A stretch of 64,000 nucleotides of DNA from Lepidostoma basale (taxonomy: Eukaryota; Arthropoda; Insecta; Trichoptera; Lepidostomatidae): positions 124,001 through 188,000 of the forward strand of contig JAHDVF020000846.1 in NCBI GenBank assembly GCA_022606425.2. Direction: 5' to 3'. Every line of letters starts with the position of its first letter. Position 1 is the stretch's first letter. The position numbers and the translations under genes were made by a program. Shown here piece after piece: positions 1 to 12,500 of this stretch. Under the pieces are notes generated by a model. The model had not been told where the DNA came from. It ran no database searches and saw only the letters and a list, made by a program, of their open reading frames with translations.

Positions 1-23
1 GACCAACATAAATTATACGTATG

Positions 24-78
24 AAGGGAGCAAAGGAAGGGACTACGGAAGGGAGTAAAGGAAGGGAGTAAAGAAAGG
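24..78 (+). repeat. Short purine-rich tandem repeat
   Basis: About four copies of a GGAAGGGAGTAAA-like unit, imperfect. Followed by a T-rich stretch with nothing recognisable up to about 230. Confidence 0.6.
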
Positions 79-229
79 GAACCTAGACCACATTTATTCT
101 TCTTCTTCAGCTTTCTTCCCTGTTGGTCTCTTTAATTTTTCTCCAATCGTCCCTGTCTTATCCCTTCTGCATTTAGATCGTCCGAGCTATTTAAGGAATG
201 TCATCAGTCTATCTTTTTAATTTTCTTTG

Positions 230-660
230 ACAGTCCTTTTCCTAGTCCGTGGCCTTCATTTGAGTATTTTGAGTGCCCATTACTTCCGCATCCAGGTAGT
301 CCCGGTTATTCGGACATCTTCAGTCTGTCTTTTAGGTGGCCTCCCGACATTCATTGGAGTATTCTGGGTGTCCATATTATATGGCCAAGTCTGGTAATAT
401 TTCAAGCCCATTGACACTTCGCTATGCGAACTTGGACTATGGAACATCAGAGAGTTGTTGTTCCTCACCCAATCTCAAAGAGTCTTTCCTGCTATCATCC
501 TCAGCGTCCTCATCTCTGCCACCCGCACTTTAGCCTTCGTTCTTGTGGTATCCGCTCTGGTCTCAATGCCATATGTCAGTATAGGCCTTACGCAGGTTTT
601 GTATATTCTGACCTTACTGTCAATTCTCATATACTTGTTTTTACATATGATCTCCTTAAG
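230..660 (-). mobile_element. LINE D-like fragment, degenerate
   Basis: The minus strand at 455-610 reads the family motif with substitutions (TRADTTRTKAKVRVAEM, MRTLRMIAGKTL). Frameshifts break the rest; GRPPKRQTEDVR at about 310-345 matches the GRPPKRWKDSW box of better copies. Confidence 0.6.
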
Positions 661-1327
661 ACAACTTGTTACCGCCGAAGCCTCGTTGACTTGTCCTATT
701 ATTCCATTCCCAGATATCTAAACCTTGCAACCTGTTCCAGCATTCTGTCATTTAAGGATAACCTGCATCCTAAGGGTTCTTTTGTAAACACTGTGTGTAA
801 TAATATTATAGAAAGTAAATGCGCAATCTATAAAGATTACAGAAGTACGAAACCACCTGATTGATTGATAATATTGATTAGATTAAAAATAGTATAGATC
901 AAGTGTTCGATTGAATGTGACACACCGCATACTTATGTATCATAATGCAAAATAACATTTTTATTATAGGTTCTAAATGAAAAACAATGTAACATATTAT
1001 CTGCGAAAATAACGAATATTTTTGTAGCTTGCATAACGAGTTACTCCTCAACATTAAAACAATTAACCAGTTGGCAAGAATACGTATCAATGCCGTCTCA
1101 AAATCACTGTTTACCAGGACGTAATGTTAAATTAAATATGGGGCCGATCTCATCTGATAGAATGTCAAAGATTGTAAAAAAATATCACGACTATTTTTAA
1201 ACAATAATTGATAAACAAACATATTCAACAATGTTATTTGATTAATATTGATGGTACTTTACAAATGGGGAGAATCTACATCACATTATTGGAAAATGTT
1301 ATGTAGAATCTTCAGTATAGAGAGGTT
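661..1327. other. AT-rich sequence without recognised feature
   Basis: No credible coding frame, repeat match within the window, or terminal repeat seen on either strand. Confidence 0.5.
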
Positions 1328-1805
1328 CTTTTTCTTCTTTCGGTGCCGTGTCAGGTCCCCCCAACGTTGGCAATTACTGCGCCACTTTGAACAGGTTATG
1401 AACTCTTGTTATTCCTGTCCACTCTTTGATGTTCACAGCCAGGACAGCTGCCTTCTACCAACTCTCCGACGTCCCTCCACTTTACCCATTAATATCAGTC
1501 GAAGGAGGTGGTATTTTTCTCCCCTTAGCACATGACCCAAATATGAGACCTTTCTAATTTTCACATTTGACAACAGCTTTCTATTGGCTCTGGCTCTCTG
1601 CAGTAGGTCTGCATTACTGACCCTATCGGTCCACGGTATACGGAGCATTCTGCGGTATATCCACATCTCGAACGTTCCCAGCCGGTTCATTACATTCACT
1701 TTCAGAGTCCAGGTTTCGCAGCCATATAGTAGAACAGATCATATATAACATTTAATCATTCTTTGTCGGAGTTTCAAGTTAAGATTATCGTTGCAAAATA
1801 ATGTT
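1328..1805 (-). mobile_element. LINE C fragment
   Basis: The minus strand gives FEMWIYRRMLRIPWTDRVSN, LGHVLRGEKYHLLRLIL and GRRRVGRRQLSWL, the C-terminal end of a non-LTR retrotransposon protein also seen at 22455-23005. The 3' end at 1328 has the same CAGGTCCCCCCAACG end and GAA-rich tail as other copies. 5'-truncated. Confidence 0.8.
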
Positions 1806-2394
1806 CTCATATTATTAAAAAGGTTATTAGATTTTATTAGGTTAGACAGCCAAATTGATATACCAGCACTGCGGAAACACAAATATGTTGAAGTAAATCT
1901 GCTTACGTTCGATTTAGACTACTGTCCTATCCTATGCTGGATCGCAAATACAAACAGTTGTCCAATGTTGACGTTCAAAATATATAAAGGTGGTCTGCAC
2001 ATTAAAGATATCGCATATCTATATGAAAATTAAAAAAAAATAAGTGGATCTAGTTTAGAACCCTGTGGTATACCAAGGAGAATTGGTTAAGATGGTGTGG
2101 TTACCCTAAGATTTAAATAATTAATGAAATTAAATATATTCTTTACACAATTGCTGGTATTTTGATTCCATTCGATATTGCTAATTGCATATTATATTTA
2201 ATTGGAAAATACCTGTTCATTATCAAGATGGCTATCTCAAATCACATCAAAAATCTTTAGGTTGACCTACGACATCACACAATTTCTTTCTATTTATTCA
2301 TAAATACATAATTGGATATTTGCAATTATTTTAAACGATATTAATAATAATAAAAAGCTATCGTTTCATCACAATCACAAATGAAATTCATGGT
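1806..2394. other. AT-rich sequence without recognised feature
   Basis: Includes an 80-codon open frame at 1791-2033 with no family signature and runs of A/T typical of noncoding DNA here. Confidence 0.4.
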
Positions 2395-3277
2395 GTATAG
2401 GATGTCAACCCTGGGATTGGTTTGCAGCAATTTCTTCTATTCTACTCTTCCATTCTTCCCTGTCTTGTGCGGCTCTTTTGAAATATGCATATGATGAGCA
2501 GCGCACGTCCACCAACAGGTCCTCTAGGTAGTCTCGGCTTGGGCGTCCCCTAGAGTTTGTCCTCTCGGTTATACCTTCCATTATGGCATGCAAGAGGCCT
2601 TTTTTGACGTATTACATGGCCGATCCATCTTGCACGCCTTTCGGACAAGGTCCTGAGCAGGTGCCTTCCTCCTTCAATTCTTTGAAGAACCTCCTCATTC
2701 GTGATGTGGTCTCTCCAGGAAATTCCTAATAGTCTTCTATAGGACCACATCTCAAAAGCCTCTAGTCTCCGTTTATCTCTTTCGGATAGGCACCATGTCT
2801 CGCAGCCGTACATCAAGATACTCCATACATCGGTCTTGATGAGGAGTATTCTCAATTTTAGGTCTATATTATTTGATTTCATTATTTTCGACCTTTTATT
2901 TAATGCAAGCCTAGCTTGATGTATACGGCTGTCGACCTCGCTCTTAGACCGACCGTCCGTTGTTATTTTATTAGCACTTTTTTGTCGACTTGAGATAGAG
3001 AATGAGTCACAGAGCAGGTGTAAAGATTCACGGGCAAAATGTGGACATGATAAGATTTGCTGACGATATTGCTATGGTTGCTGAAAGTGAAAAAGTACTG
3101 CAAGAGGCCTTAACAACTATTCAAAGCATTTTTCAAAATAACTACAACATGAAGATAACTAAATTCAAAACAAAGCGGCTGACTGTAGGCCGAACGCAAC
3201 ATCAGATGAGAGTAGTGATGTCAGGAGTTCCACTAAAGAACACCAAGGAGTTTGTCTACCTCGGGAGCAAAATATGA
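2395..3277. mobile_element. LINE with internal 5' inversion
   Basis: The 3' part (about 2400-2973) is on the minus strand: TDGRSKSEVDSRIHQARLAL, YGCETWCLSERDKRRLEAF, RRLLGISWRDHITNEEVLQR, then frameshifted GRPSRDYLEDLLVDVRCSS. The 5' part (3002-3276) is on the plus strand and encodes reverse-transcriptase sequence with the catalytic MIRFADDIAMV box, ending FVYLGSKI. The two parts meet head to head near 2974-3001, and FVYLGSKI is what should precede TTDGRSKS in such proteins. So one 5'-truncated copy was inverted internally. Confidence 0.8.
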
Positions 3278-3510
3278 ATATAATGGTTGTATATTTAAAG
3301 CTCGCGAATCGCAATTAAGAAAAATAATTCTTCGAATAATCTTTCTTCTATATTGGCCATCACTTTATTGAAATTCGAATAATAATAAAAAAAACAATAT
3401 TTTAATTGCACTTTTTTATTTTGGATTATACATATCTTTCTTCATCAATGAGTGCAAAATACTATTGTTTTATTTAATTTTCATATGAAGCACTCCCTTT
3501 GTGGTTAGAC

Positions 3511-3727
3511 ATTTAAAAAAATAGTAAATAAATAAAACGCTTTGTATTTAACCATGGTATGTTTATTATAATTGATGCCAACTAGTTTCACTTGGACCCA
3601 AGCTTCATCAGGGTAGTATAACAACTGTTGTTAGTTTGGGTCCAAGCGAAACTAGTTGGCATTAATTATGTATAATAACCATACCGTGGTTAAATACAAA
3701 GTGTTTTATTTATTTTCTATTTTTTAA
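3511..3727. repeat. Long hairpin element, about 90-bp arms
   Basis: The arm at 3511-3601 (with TTAACCATGGTATG and CAACTAGTTTCACTTGG) is repeated inverted at 3636-3727 with few mismatches; the loop is about 35 bp containing CATCAGGGTAGTATAAC. Looks like a foldback MITE or a palindromic satellite monomer. Confidence 0.8.
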
Positions 3728-4009
3728 TATTTTCTTGTTTCTGTTGCGATCTGTTAAGACAGGATATCAATTTTGCTCCTGTGATGAAGACGTCCAAATC
3801 TTCTTCCATCTTGTGAATCATCAATTGAGTTAATATCAATGAACTCTTCAAACTCTCTTATGAAATCTCTGTAATTAGAGGACTTAAAACAGCTCCAATT
3901 CAAGTCAACATTCTCAGGATCAATTGTGGCCATTTTGACTAGTTAGGATGTTTAGTGAAAGCCAAAGGAATTATCCCTGTTGAGACTTGATGTCTGGCAG
4001 ATAGAAGAC

Positions 4010-4410
4010 AATGACAGTGAACTTCGCAGAGCGACTGGATACTTTTGAGAGAAGGGTGCTGCGCAGAATTCTGGGACCTGTGAATTACGGTGAAGGCTGA
4101 AGAGTGCGGCATAATGACGAGCTGTACCATATTTACAAAGCTCCCAGTCTCTCCACCCAGGTCAGACTGAATAGACTGAGATGGGCCGGTCACGTGCAGA
4201 GGATGCCATTATTGTGAACCCCAAAAAGATTGCTGGAGTGGCACCCAGGTGGTAGAAGACCAATTGCTGCGATGGGATGATGAAGTTGGGTGAGATGGGG
4301 CGAAATTGTTACGAGTGTCATATTGGAGGGTCGAAGCGTAGTACAGGAGGAGTTGGAAGCGAAGAATACTGGAGGCTAAGGCTCGATATGCTCGCTAAGG
4401 ACGACTAATT
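4010..4410 (+). mobile_element. LINE group G fragment, frameshifted
   Basis: The plus strand reads, across frames, TFERRVLRRILGP-like, then HNDELYHIYKAPSLSTQVRL and RLRWAGHVQRM. These are the C-terminal boxes of an RTE-type LINE; several stops. Confidence 0.6.
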
Positions 4411-5084
4411 TTAGAGACATAATTATTTTTATAACAGCTACGCAGAGGTAGCAAGTCGCGCGAATATTTGTTTGGGCAGTGGGCTTCCTTTATTGTACGC
4501 GGCGCATTGGTACGCGCGTTTAAAGGTTAAAGAGTAAATGGTTCATTGCAACACATTTTTGAATGACGTTTCAATCATTGTAATCAAATCCTACCTTCTA
4601 GTTTGTGGTTAACTGCGGCAACGCTAATTTACATTGTTCTATTATATATTTCGCCACACAGAATCAACCTGCCTTTAAACATTTTTAATCATTCCCATAT
4701 CAAATTCCCCAAAACGAATTAGAAAATTTTAATATAAAATGGTGCTGTTTCTCCTTTTCTGTTTAAAAAAACTTTGTATAATATCCAGTGCTCCCATTAC
4801 TGAACACTGTAATTCGTCACATGTTTACTTACAAATACAATCATTAGATTTATCCATAGATAAAAAGACATCTGATATTCTAAATATTGATTATCTTTGG
4901 ATCTATAAAATAATAGATTTATAATCAAACCGAGATGGTTAGATATCGCCCCATATCTGACTTTATATAAAAAGGGCACATTGCAAACTAACTCAAACGT
5001 TTTGTGTTTATTGAAGCTAAACAAAGTAAGTGTCTTCTCATTTTTTTTATATAGATCTGTTTTTACATTTTTTTCTCCCCATTT
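4411..5084. other. Unannotated AT-rich stretch
   Basis: Short opposing open frames at 4739-5024 shadow each other and have no family signature. Nothing supportable. Confidence 0.4.
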
Positions 5085-5295
5085 CTTTGATGGTCAACGA
5101 CCCTCTGGAGTCTCATGCATCACGATCTTGGGAATCCTCGCTGGATCCATTCTCTCGATGTGGTCCCTCCAGAATCGTCTTCTCTCCCTATTCCATCGCA
5201 ATATGTCATCAATATTGCAGGTCCTGTTAATCTCTTCTTAAGATATCCTTCCTCTAAGGGTTCTACCCACGATAGGTCTCAATGTTTTCATTTTT
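5085..5295 (-). mobile_element. LINE D-like remnant
   Basis: The minus strand includes ILEGPHRENG-like, counterpart of the HVDRMENTR region, and LRKDILRRD in broken frames. Very degenerate. Confidence 0.4.
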
Positions 5296-5624
5296 GAAAT
5301 TCTTAGGAGATAATTAATACAGATAAAACTCCTGTTTTATAAATTTTATGTTTACATGTTTCGACTTACTAAGGCATTTAATTAATTCACTTTAGGGAGA
5401 TGATTTTAAATAGTGTTAGTAACACCACCTAAATTGGTTATAGAACGCTATTTGATTGGTTCTGGGTCCTTAGTATGCGGAATGTAAGGCATTAGCTTCT
5501 AAAATACTTGGGTGATTAAAAAATTACTACTTACTCGGAATTTGGAAAATAAATTCATTTAAACGGGTGAAGGACATGTTTGTGTTTGTGGTTTTGATTT
5601 AAAATTTCCACTTGGACTTGGACT

Positions 5625-5790
5625 TGGATCTTCTGGCTTACAGAGGTTCAGCTCTAATGGCTATTCCTCTTACGTCTGTAGGAAACATTGTTCGAATGCG
5701 ATTTGGTAGTTGTTTTATGATGGGGCTAAATGTATGGCCCGGAGTGTCCCTTCGAAAGAGAGTGAGGGGGGATTTAGGGTTTTTAATAAA
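5625..5790 (+). mobile_element. Diverged fragment of the 249-bp hAT MITE
   Basis: Shares TTCTGGCTTACAGAGGTTCA and TGGCTATTCCTCTTACGTCT with the complete copy at 16492-16740, then diverges. Terminal repeats are missing. Confidence 0.6.
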
Positions 5791-5879
5791 GTCTTACATT
5801 ATTGTCGTAACAACACAAATGTGCGAGAAAAAAAAACAGGAATATACAGACACCATTAGCCAGGATACCAGATATTTAA

Positions 5880-6139
5880 AATAATTAAATAAATACAAAC
5901 TAATCCCATTAATTATTTTTTCAGTATCGTTATGAATATTAGTCACACCCTTAATTGTATTTCAAAGAAAAATCAACAAACAACATTAAAATTTTAGGGA
6001 TTTTATTTTTGTAATTATTACAATTGAAGCTTATAAAATTTTAACTTAAAAAATATATTGTTTATTTCAATGTTTGAATATACAATATTATTAAAATATT
6101 TTATTCCTTTTCTATTCATAAAAAAAAAACAATAAAAAA
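5880..6139. other. AT-rich upstream region of gene 1
   Basis: Runs of A and T; no element recognised. Confidence 0.4.
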
Positions 6140-6215
6140 GGCGTCTGTTTTTTTTGTAAACGCACTGTCACACACACTATTGCAAACAATCTCCCTGAAA
6201 TGAACGGACTCTACA
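6140..6215 (+). repeat. Fragment shared with the MITE at 47126-47345
   Basis: GTAAACGCACTGTCA, ACTATTGCAAAC, ATCTCCCTG and ATGAACGGACTC occur in the same order at about 47235-47315. It lies about 230 bp upstream of the gene 1 start codon. Confidence 0.7.
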
Positions 6216-6424
6216 TTTACTTAAAATTGATTTGCACTGTGATCATAATCTGACCTAACCTAATATTAAGTTTTAATCAAATTTTACTAATAATATTCTT
6301 TAATGTACTTAACCTTACCCTAGTTGAAAAATATTTTTGGTGGAATCATATATAATTAAAGCATATTATGGATTTCAGTAAATCCATTAGTTTCTGGACA
6401 GTCCATAATACAGTTGTGTAATAT

Positions 6425-6446
6425 TGTGTATTTTTTTCAGTACAAA
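6425..6446 (+). promoter_or_regulatory. Probable 5' UTR splice acceptor just before the gene 1 start codon
   Basis: GTGTATTTTTTTCAG ends at 6440, six bases before the gene 1 ATG. This is a good polypyrimidine-AG acceptor, so the true transcription start probably lies further upstream behind a 5' UTR intron. No clear TATA box is placed by this reading. Confidence 0.5.
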
Positions 6447-6531
6447 ATGAAAGTATTCGTGGTACTGTTTGCCATGGTGGCGGCCGTGTGCGCTGCGGGC
6501 ACCATCAACCTGTCAGCCGACCAAAAGCTTG
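6447..6531 (+). CDS. Gene 1 exon 1 (signal peptide)
   Basis: ATG at 6447 opens a 28-residue piece with a hydrophobic core and likely cleavage near VCA-AG. The exon ends AAGCTTG before the donor GTAAGT, leaving one base (phase 1). The start is preceded by TACAAA, a reasonable insect start context. Confidence 0.88.
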
Positions 6532-9500
6532 GTAAGTAATTAGTATATAGAATATACGAAACCGCACTTAACACTCGCCACACGGATTACCGCCACTTAA
6601 CACTCACCACACGGATTACCGTGTAGCGAGTGTTAAGTGAGGCTTCGTATATTACCGTGTGGTGAGTGTTAATACCACCCATTACTATTAGGATACCGGT
6701 AACCAGTGACTCGCAAATAAATCCCTGTCATAACAATCGCGCGGGCAAGACGCGTGTACACACCTTTCGTGTATAGATTTATTCGATTTTTAATACGAAT
6801 GAAAACATCAGTTTTCTAGAAGATTTATTATAATTTATGGGAGTGACATGCTTCGCCTTTCTAAGGCATTAAACACATTCTGTAACATGTCATTTAAATA
6901 AATTATAGTAAAACTTCTAGAAAACAGACGTTATCATTCGTATTAATTATTTAATACAGAGTTTTGAATCATTGTTCCAGAAACAATACATAAATTTCTT
7001 CCATAGTAATGAAAACGACCTTCGTGGCAGAGTGGTAAGAGCTCTGATTTCCATTCCGAAGGTTCTGGGTTCGATTCCCGGCGATGGCAGTGTGATTGTC
7101 ACATTGTCTTTGGTCTGGCGTAGTATTCACGTGACAATAAAATGGCGATAGATTGGCTACCTGTCACATGTCACGAGAATCAATATATCAGCTTAAATAA
7201 AATGTATACTGTAATTGGGTTCAAGCAACCTGTTGTATACGTAAAAAAAAAAAAAAAAACGACTGTTTTTTAGAAGTTTTATTATATTTTCTGTGAATGA
7301 TATGTTTCGCGATTCTAAACCATTATCAAATATCCGTATTTGTATTGCATTTGATAATTTCTTAGACAGGCGAAACATGTCATTCACGTAAAATATAATA
7401 AAACTTATAGATAACGGACGTTTTCTTTCGTATTAATTATTTAATGCAGAGTTTTTAATCATTGTTTAAGAAACAATAAATAGATTTCTCCCGTCATAAT
7501 TAATACGAATGAAAACGTCTGTTTTCTAGAAGATTTATTACTTTTAACGACATGTTTCGTTTTATTATGTTCTGCCTATTTAACCCTCTGGTAAACGCAC
7601 TAAAATAAGTATAGCTTCTAAAAGATTCTTATTTATCATTTTAATAAATTAAAAAAGGATCCCGGAGATGGTTTGGATATGTGGAACAAATGGACGAAAG
7701 AATAAGAAAGAGAAGCCGTGGAATACCAAGAAAAGCATGGCATGAAAAAAATAATCAAATATATCATAGTTGGCCACTTTTAAAGTCGGAAAAGTAGACG
7801 AGCGTGCATGAGACGATGTATTAATGTAGAGGAATCTGGAGCAGTAAGGTGGTCCACCTTCTCTACCTACCCTTCCAGGGAAATGTCGTGATGGTTAGTA
7901 AGTTAGTTTAGTTTTATGATTTGAATTCGTTCCAGACGAGTCCGTGTTCGACCGTTACAGTCTGAACCATATGACGCTGAGGTATGGCCCTAGCAGCATC
8001 CTCCCGCAGCCGGGCTTCAAGAACGCCATCGACGACAAGATCATCGCCTACCTGGAGAACGCGCGCGAACACTTTGAGGAGGGCTGGCCAGACAAGGGCA
8101 TCCCCCCCCTAGAGCCCGTCAAGTTGGACCACTTCCACACCAACGTGCACGAAGTCCTCGTCGTCAAGTAAGTAACATTCCGAATATAAATCCGCACGGC
8201 ATACAAATTCCATAGAAAAATAATATTAACGTACCCATAGGTTCCCAAACTTTTTTGCTTTTCGCCCCCTTTATGAAATACAAAGCTTTTTTAAAATTAA
8301 TAGATTGATCTTGTCGTTTTGTCAATGACAAAGCGTAAACTAGAATGACATATATTTTATTAACTGTTTAATTTGAACACATTTTTATTTACTCGGGAAA
8401 CTGAAAATAACTTTGTTTAATTTACTAAATATTAAAAAAACACGACATGTTTCCGAGAATACCTCCACCTTTCAGGTGTAAAAATATAATAAAAACTAAA
8501 CAAAGAAAGACTAATAAAATAACGTATTTAAAATTCGATACAATAATTTTATTTAAGAAAATTAATCTGGGCTATTTGTTATAAGTACTAATAATTATTT
8601 TTTTTATCAGTAAGAACTAATAAATAATATTAAAACATTTTTATTTACATATTATTTTTATTTTTATGGAATTGTCGCAACAGCTGTTTCGCCGACCAGT
8701 CTTGCCATCATCAGGTGTTCAATAAATAGTTGTCGAAAAACTGTCTTATACACATTGTTACATAAATGGTTTTTTAGAGGTATAAAAATTCAAAATGAAA
8801 AATAAAAAACACATTAAAATAATGTTAATGTGTACGATATTGGCATTATTTATTAGATAATTTTAGGCCATTATTGTTTAAATATGATTTCGGGCATATG
8901 AGCGCCACGGCTAGCTCGAATAAAGCGCAATCGTGAAATCCAATTTTCGACAACTGGGGGGTGAAATGGCAAAACGTCCTGACCACAAATCAAATGTCAA
9001 CTGTCAAATTGACAGTCTGTAGAAACAATGTTGCCAGTTTAAAAACCAAACCTCTAAAAAAAACACCCTATAGATCTTCAAAGAGGTCGTATTTAACAGT
9101 TTGATTGCTCTCCTCACTGGCATCCCTACGTTTCTGTATTCTGATTTGAAAAAACGGTAAATTGTTTTTTTTTCAGCGTTGACTTCGATATGGATGATAT
9201 CTCGATTGCCGGACTCAAGGGATTCGAAATCGACGTCTTCAACTTCAAGGTCGTGGGACTCACTGTTGACTTCAAGTTCCACATCCCTAAGATTGTCTAC
9301 AACTGTGAGTAAACATATATATGATACTTAAGTCCTCAACTATATATAGGGTGTTTTTTTAGAAGTATACAATACATATTAAGAAAAAACACATTAAAAT
9401 AATGTTAAGGTCTATTATATTGGCTTTATTTAATAGATACCTACATTTATGCCATTATTGTTTAAATATGATTTCGGGCATATGAGCGCCACAGCTAGCT

Positions 9501-12500
9501 CGAATGAAGCGCAATCGTGAAGTCCAATTTTCGACTCCTTTAATGAGCAATTGGGTGAAATAGCAAAACGTACTGACTACAAATCAACTGTCAACTGTCA
9601 AATTGACCGTCTGTAGAAATAATGTTGCCAGTTTAAAAACCAAACCTCTAAAAAAACACCCTATATAATAAATGTACGATGTTGAAGAAAACGCACGAAA
9701 AATAACTTTCGATAATGCCTAAATAATACGAAGCATGTCACTCCCGTAAAAATATAATACAATTTCTAGAGAACGTACGTTTTATGACACTTCGTCTTCT
9801 TTAGCCTATTCCCGTCCACACCTGGACAAAGGCTTCTTCATTTGCTTCCACGTCACTCTATCTTGTGCAGACTGCTTCCAGGTTATTCCGACATGTCTGT
9901 TCAGATCATCTTTCCACCGTAGTTTCAGTCGCCCTGCACTTCTCTTTGCCGTCCACGGTCTCCAAGTCAGTAGTCTTCTTGTCCATTTTTCGTCCAAGCT
10001 TCTGGCTACGTGACCTGCCCATTGCCACATTAGAGTCGCCACCCGGTGGATGATGTCAGTGACCTTTGTTCTTTCTCTCACCGTATTGTTTCTGACTCTG
10101 TCTCTTAGGCTTATTCATAACATGGCTCTTTCCACGTTAATGATGTAAATGGAGTACGGAGTCGAGGCAGACCGAGGAAAACATGGCATAATCAAATTTT
10201 AGAGATTGATCATGTAAGAAGTCGGAAGAATCGACGTGCGTGTATGACTCGCTGTATGAATGTGGAGGAAAATAGAGAGAGATGTGCCAGGATAGAGTAG
10301 TGTGGCAGTCCATTCTCTTTACCTACCCCTACGGGGAAATGGCGTGATGGTTTGTTGTTGTTATTGTTTGGCTCTTACCATGGCTCTCACGAAGTTTAAC
10401 ATAATTATATTTTCATATCGTTCATCTGATATTAAAGTTATATGAGTCGATCTATAGAAATTCAATTTAATATGGTTACGACTTATTAAAAAAATATAAA
10501 ATAGATTTCCACCGCTTTTCCTTATAGTTTTGTTTGGTATCAGAAAGTTTTTTCAATTATTTTTAATTGTATTAAATATTGTTATTTTCAGCCAAATACA
10601 GCATCACCGGAACTGTTGCTTCTCTCATCCACGTCTGCCCACATGGAGATGCCCAGTAAGTACTTTTCTATAACTTAACACTTAACACTTAACGATTACA
10701 ATCCAGTATTTGTCTACAAGTATTTGCATACATTCAAAAAACAAAAAGACAATAATCGATAAATAATATTTTTTTGTAAAAAGTTTCAAATGACAGCCCC
10801 TAAGGACGCCATCTTGAAACAAATGATATTAGTCGTATTTTTGCGAAATGTTTATGGCTTGATTTTGGCATTTGCAGCGCTGAGATTGACGGGTTAGTCA
10901 TCACTGGAGCTGCCACCCTCGGAACAACCGATGGATACCTGTACATCAAGGCTTTCAAGACCACCTTCGACTTCGACAGGTTCAAGGTAAATACATAGTT
11001 TATAAACTTCGCCGATAGATGGAGTCTTGAATACATTTTTGTCGATTTCTTTATACACTCCACACTCTACTTTCTAATGGGGTAAACGGCTTTTAGGACC
11101 ATGGGTATGAAGCTTGGAGTTGGCAGAAGAAGGATGAAAATAGGAAAAATGCTGTAGAAATGAGATTACTGAGAAGAATGTGCGGAAAAACAATGTATGA
11201 TAGAATACCTAACAATGAAGTAAAAAAGAATATAAAATGTATGAATGCGTTTTATATCAATTTAGAAAGGTTCACTCAGATAGTTTGGACACATTGAAAC
11301 TAATAGATGAGGGAAGAATGGTTAAAAATATGGAAAAATAAGTCGAGGTAGGCCAAGAAAGAGATGGCATGACCAAATTAATCAATTACTGAAAGGCGGC
11401 CATGTTCAAAGTCTGAACAATCGACGAGCGTGTGTGTGTTGCGGTGTGTGAATGTAGAAGAGGCCCGAGAAATATGTCAGGAAAGAACAGCGTGGTAGTC
11501 CATTCTCCCTGTCTACCCATTTGGAGAAACGGCATGATAGTTAGTCAGTTTTATATAGTCTTTTGAAGGCTAGAAGCGCCAAGTATCAAAAAAGTTAAAA
11601 TGAGTTTCTTTTCACATAAAGTTATCGTCAAAACTGTTTCTTTATTGTTAAATAATACAAAAATTACAGCCCGATATTAAAAGGTTGGCAAGTAACATGA
11701 CAGTGATGACGTCACGAAATATTTATAAAATAACTTCTTCTTCTTCTTCTTCCTTATTGTAGACCTATGTGGTCTGTTCTCCAGATTGTTGCTCCTCCTG
11801 TGAGGTAGATTCCCAGCTGTCCTTCCATCTTTTAGGAGGTCTTCCACGAGGACGAGTCCCATGAGGTTGATTATGCAATGCAATATAGGGGAGTCTGGTG
11901 GTGTCAATTCTCTGAACATGACCGTACCAGTCCCTTTTTCGCTGTCTGCTCCATCTTGTGGTGTCCTCAACCTCACATATCTCTCTTATTCTGGTGTTCC
12001 TCACGCGATACCTAGGTGTCTTGCCTGCTATCGTCCTCAGTGTCTTTATTTCGGAAGTCCTCAAAACTTGTTTGGTCCTTACTGTGTCTGCCCTTGCTTC
12101 GACGCCATATGTTATTATTGGTCTTACGCATGCTTTATAGATTATCATCTTACATAGAACTACGTCAGTTTTTAGTTATATAGTGGAGTCTCGGTTATCC
12201 GACCTTCCGAGTTATCCGAGCTACCGGGGCAATGCCCCTTTCCTTTACCCAACTGCACGCATTATATTCGTGCGCCAGGCGACAGTCCTCAGTCCTCAGT
12301 GCTTACGTAGCTCTTTCGCTGAGATGACGTGTTGCGCATTGTTTCCTTGTTTCGTTTCTGCCGTTTTGTTAGACTGTTAGTTGTGTTTTAATGTTTTAGT
12401 TTGTTACATTCAGTTATGTTACACGTACATATACGTTTTTTCGTTTATATAAAAAATTTTGACAGGTGTAAAAATAAAATTTTCATTTGTTCCAATGACA

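Noticed and set aside
7017..7090. Functional tRNA gene
   Set aside because: The A and B boxes are present but the same head with an identical 3' body recurs at five places, so it is a SINE.
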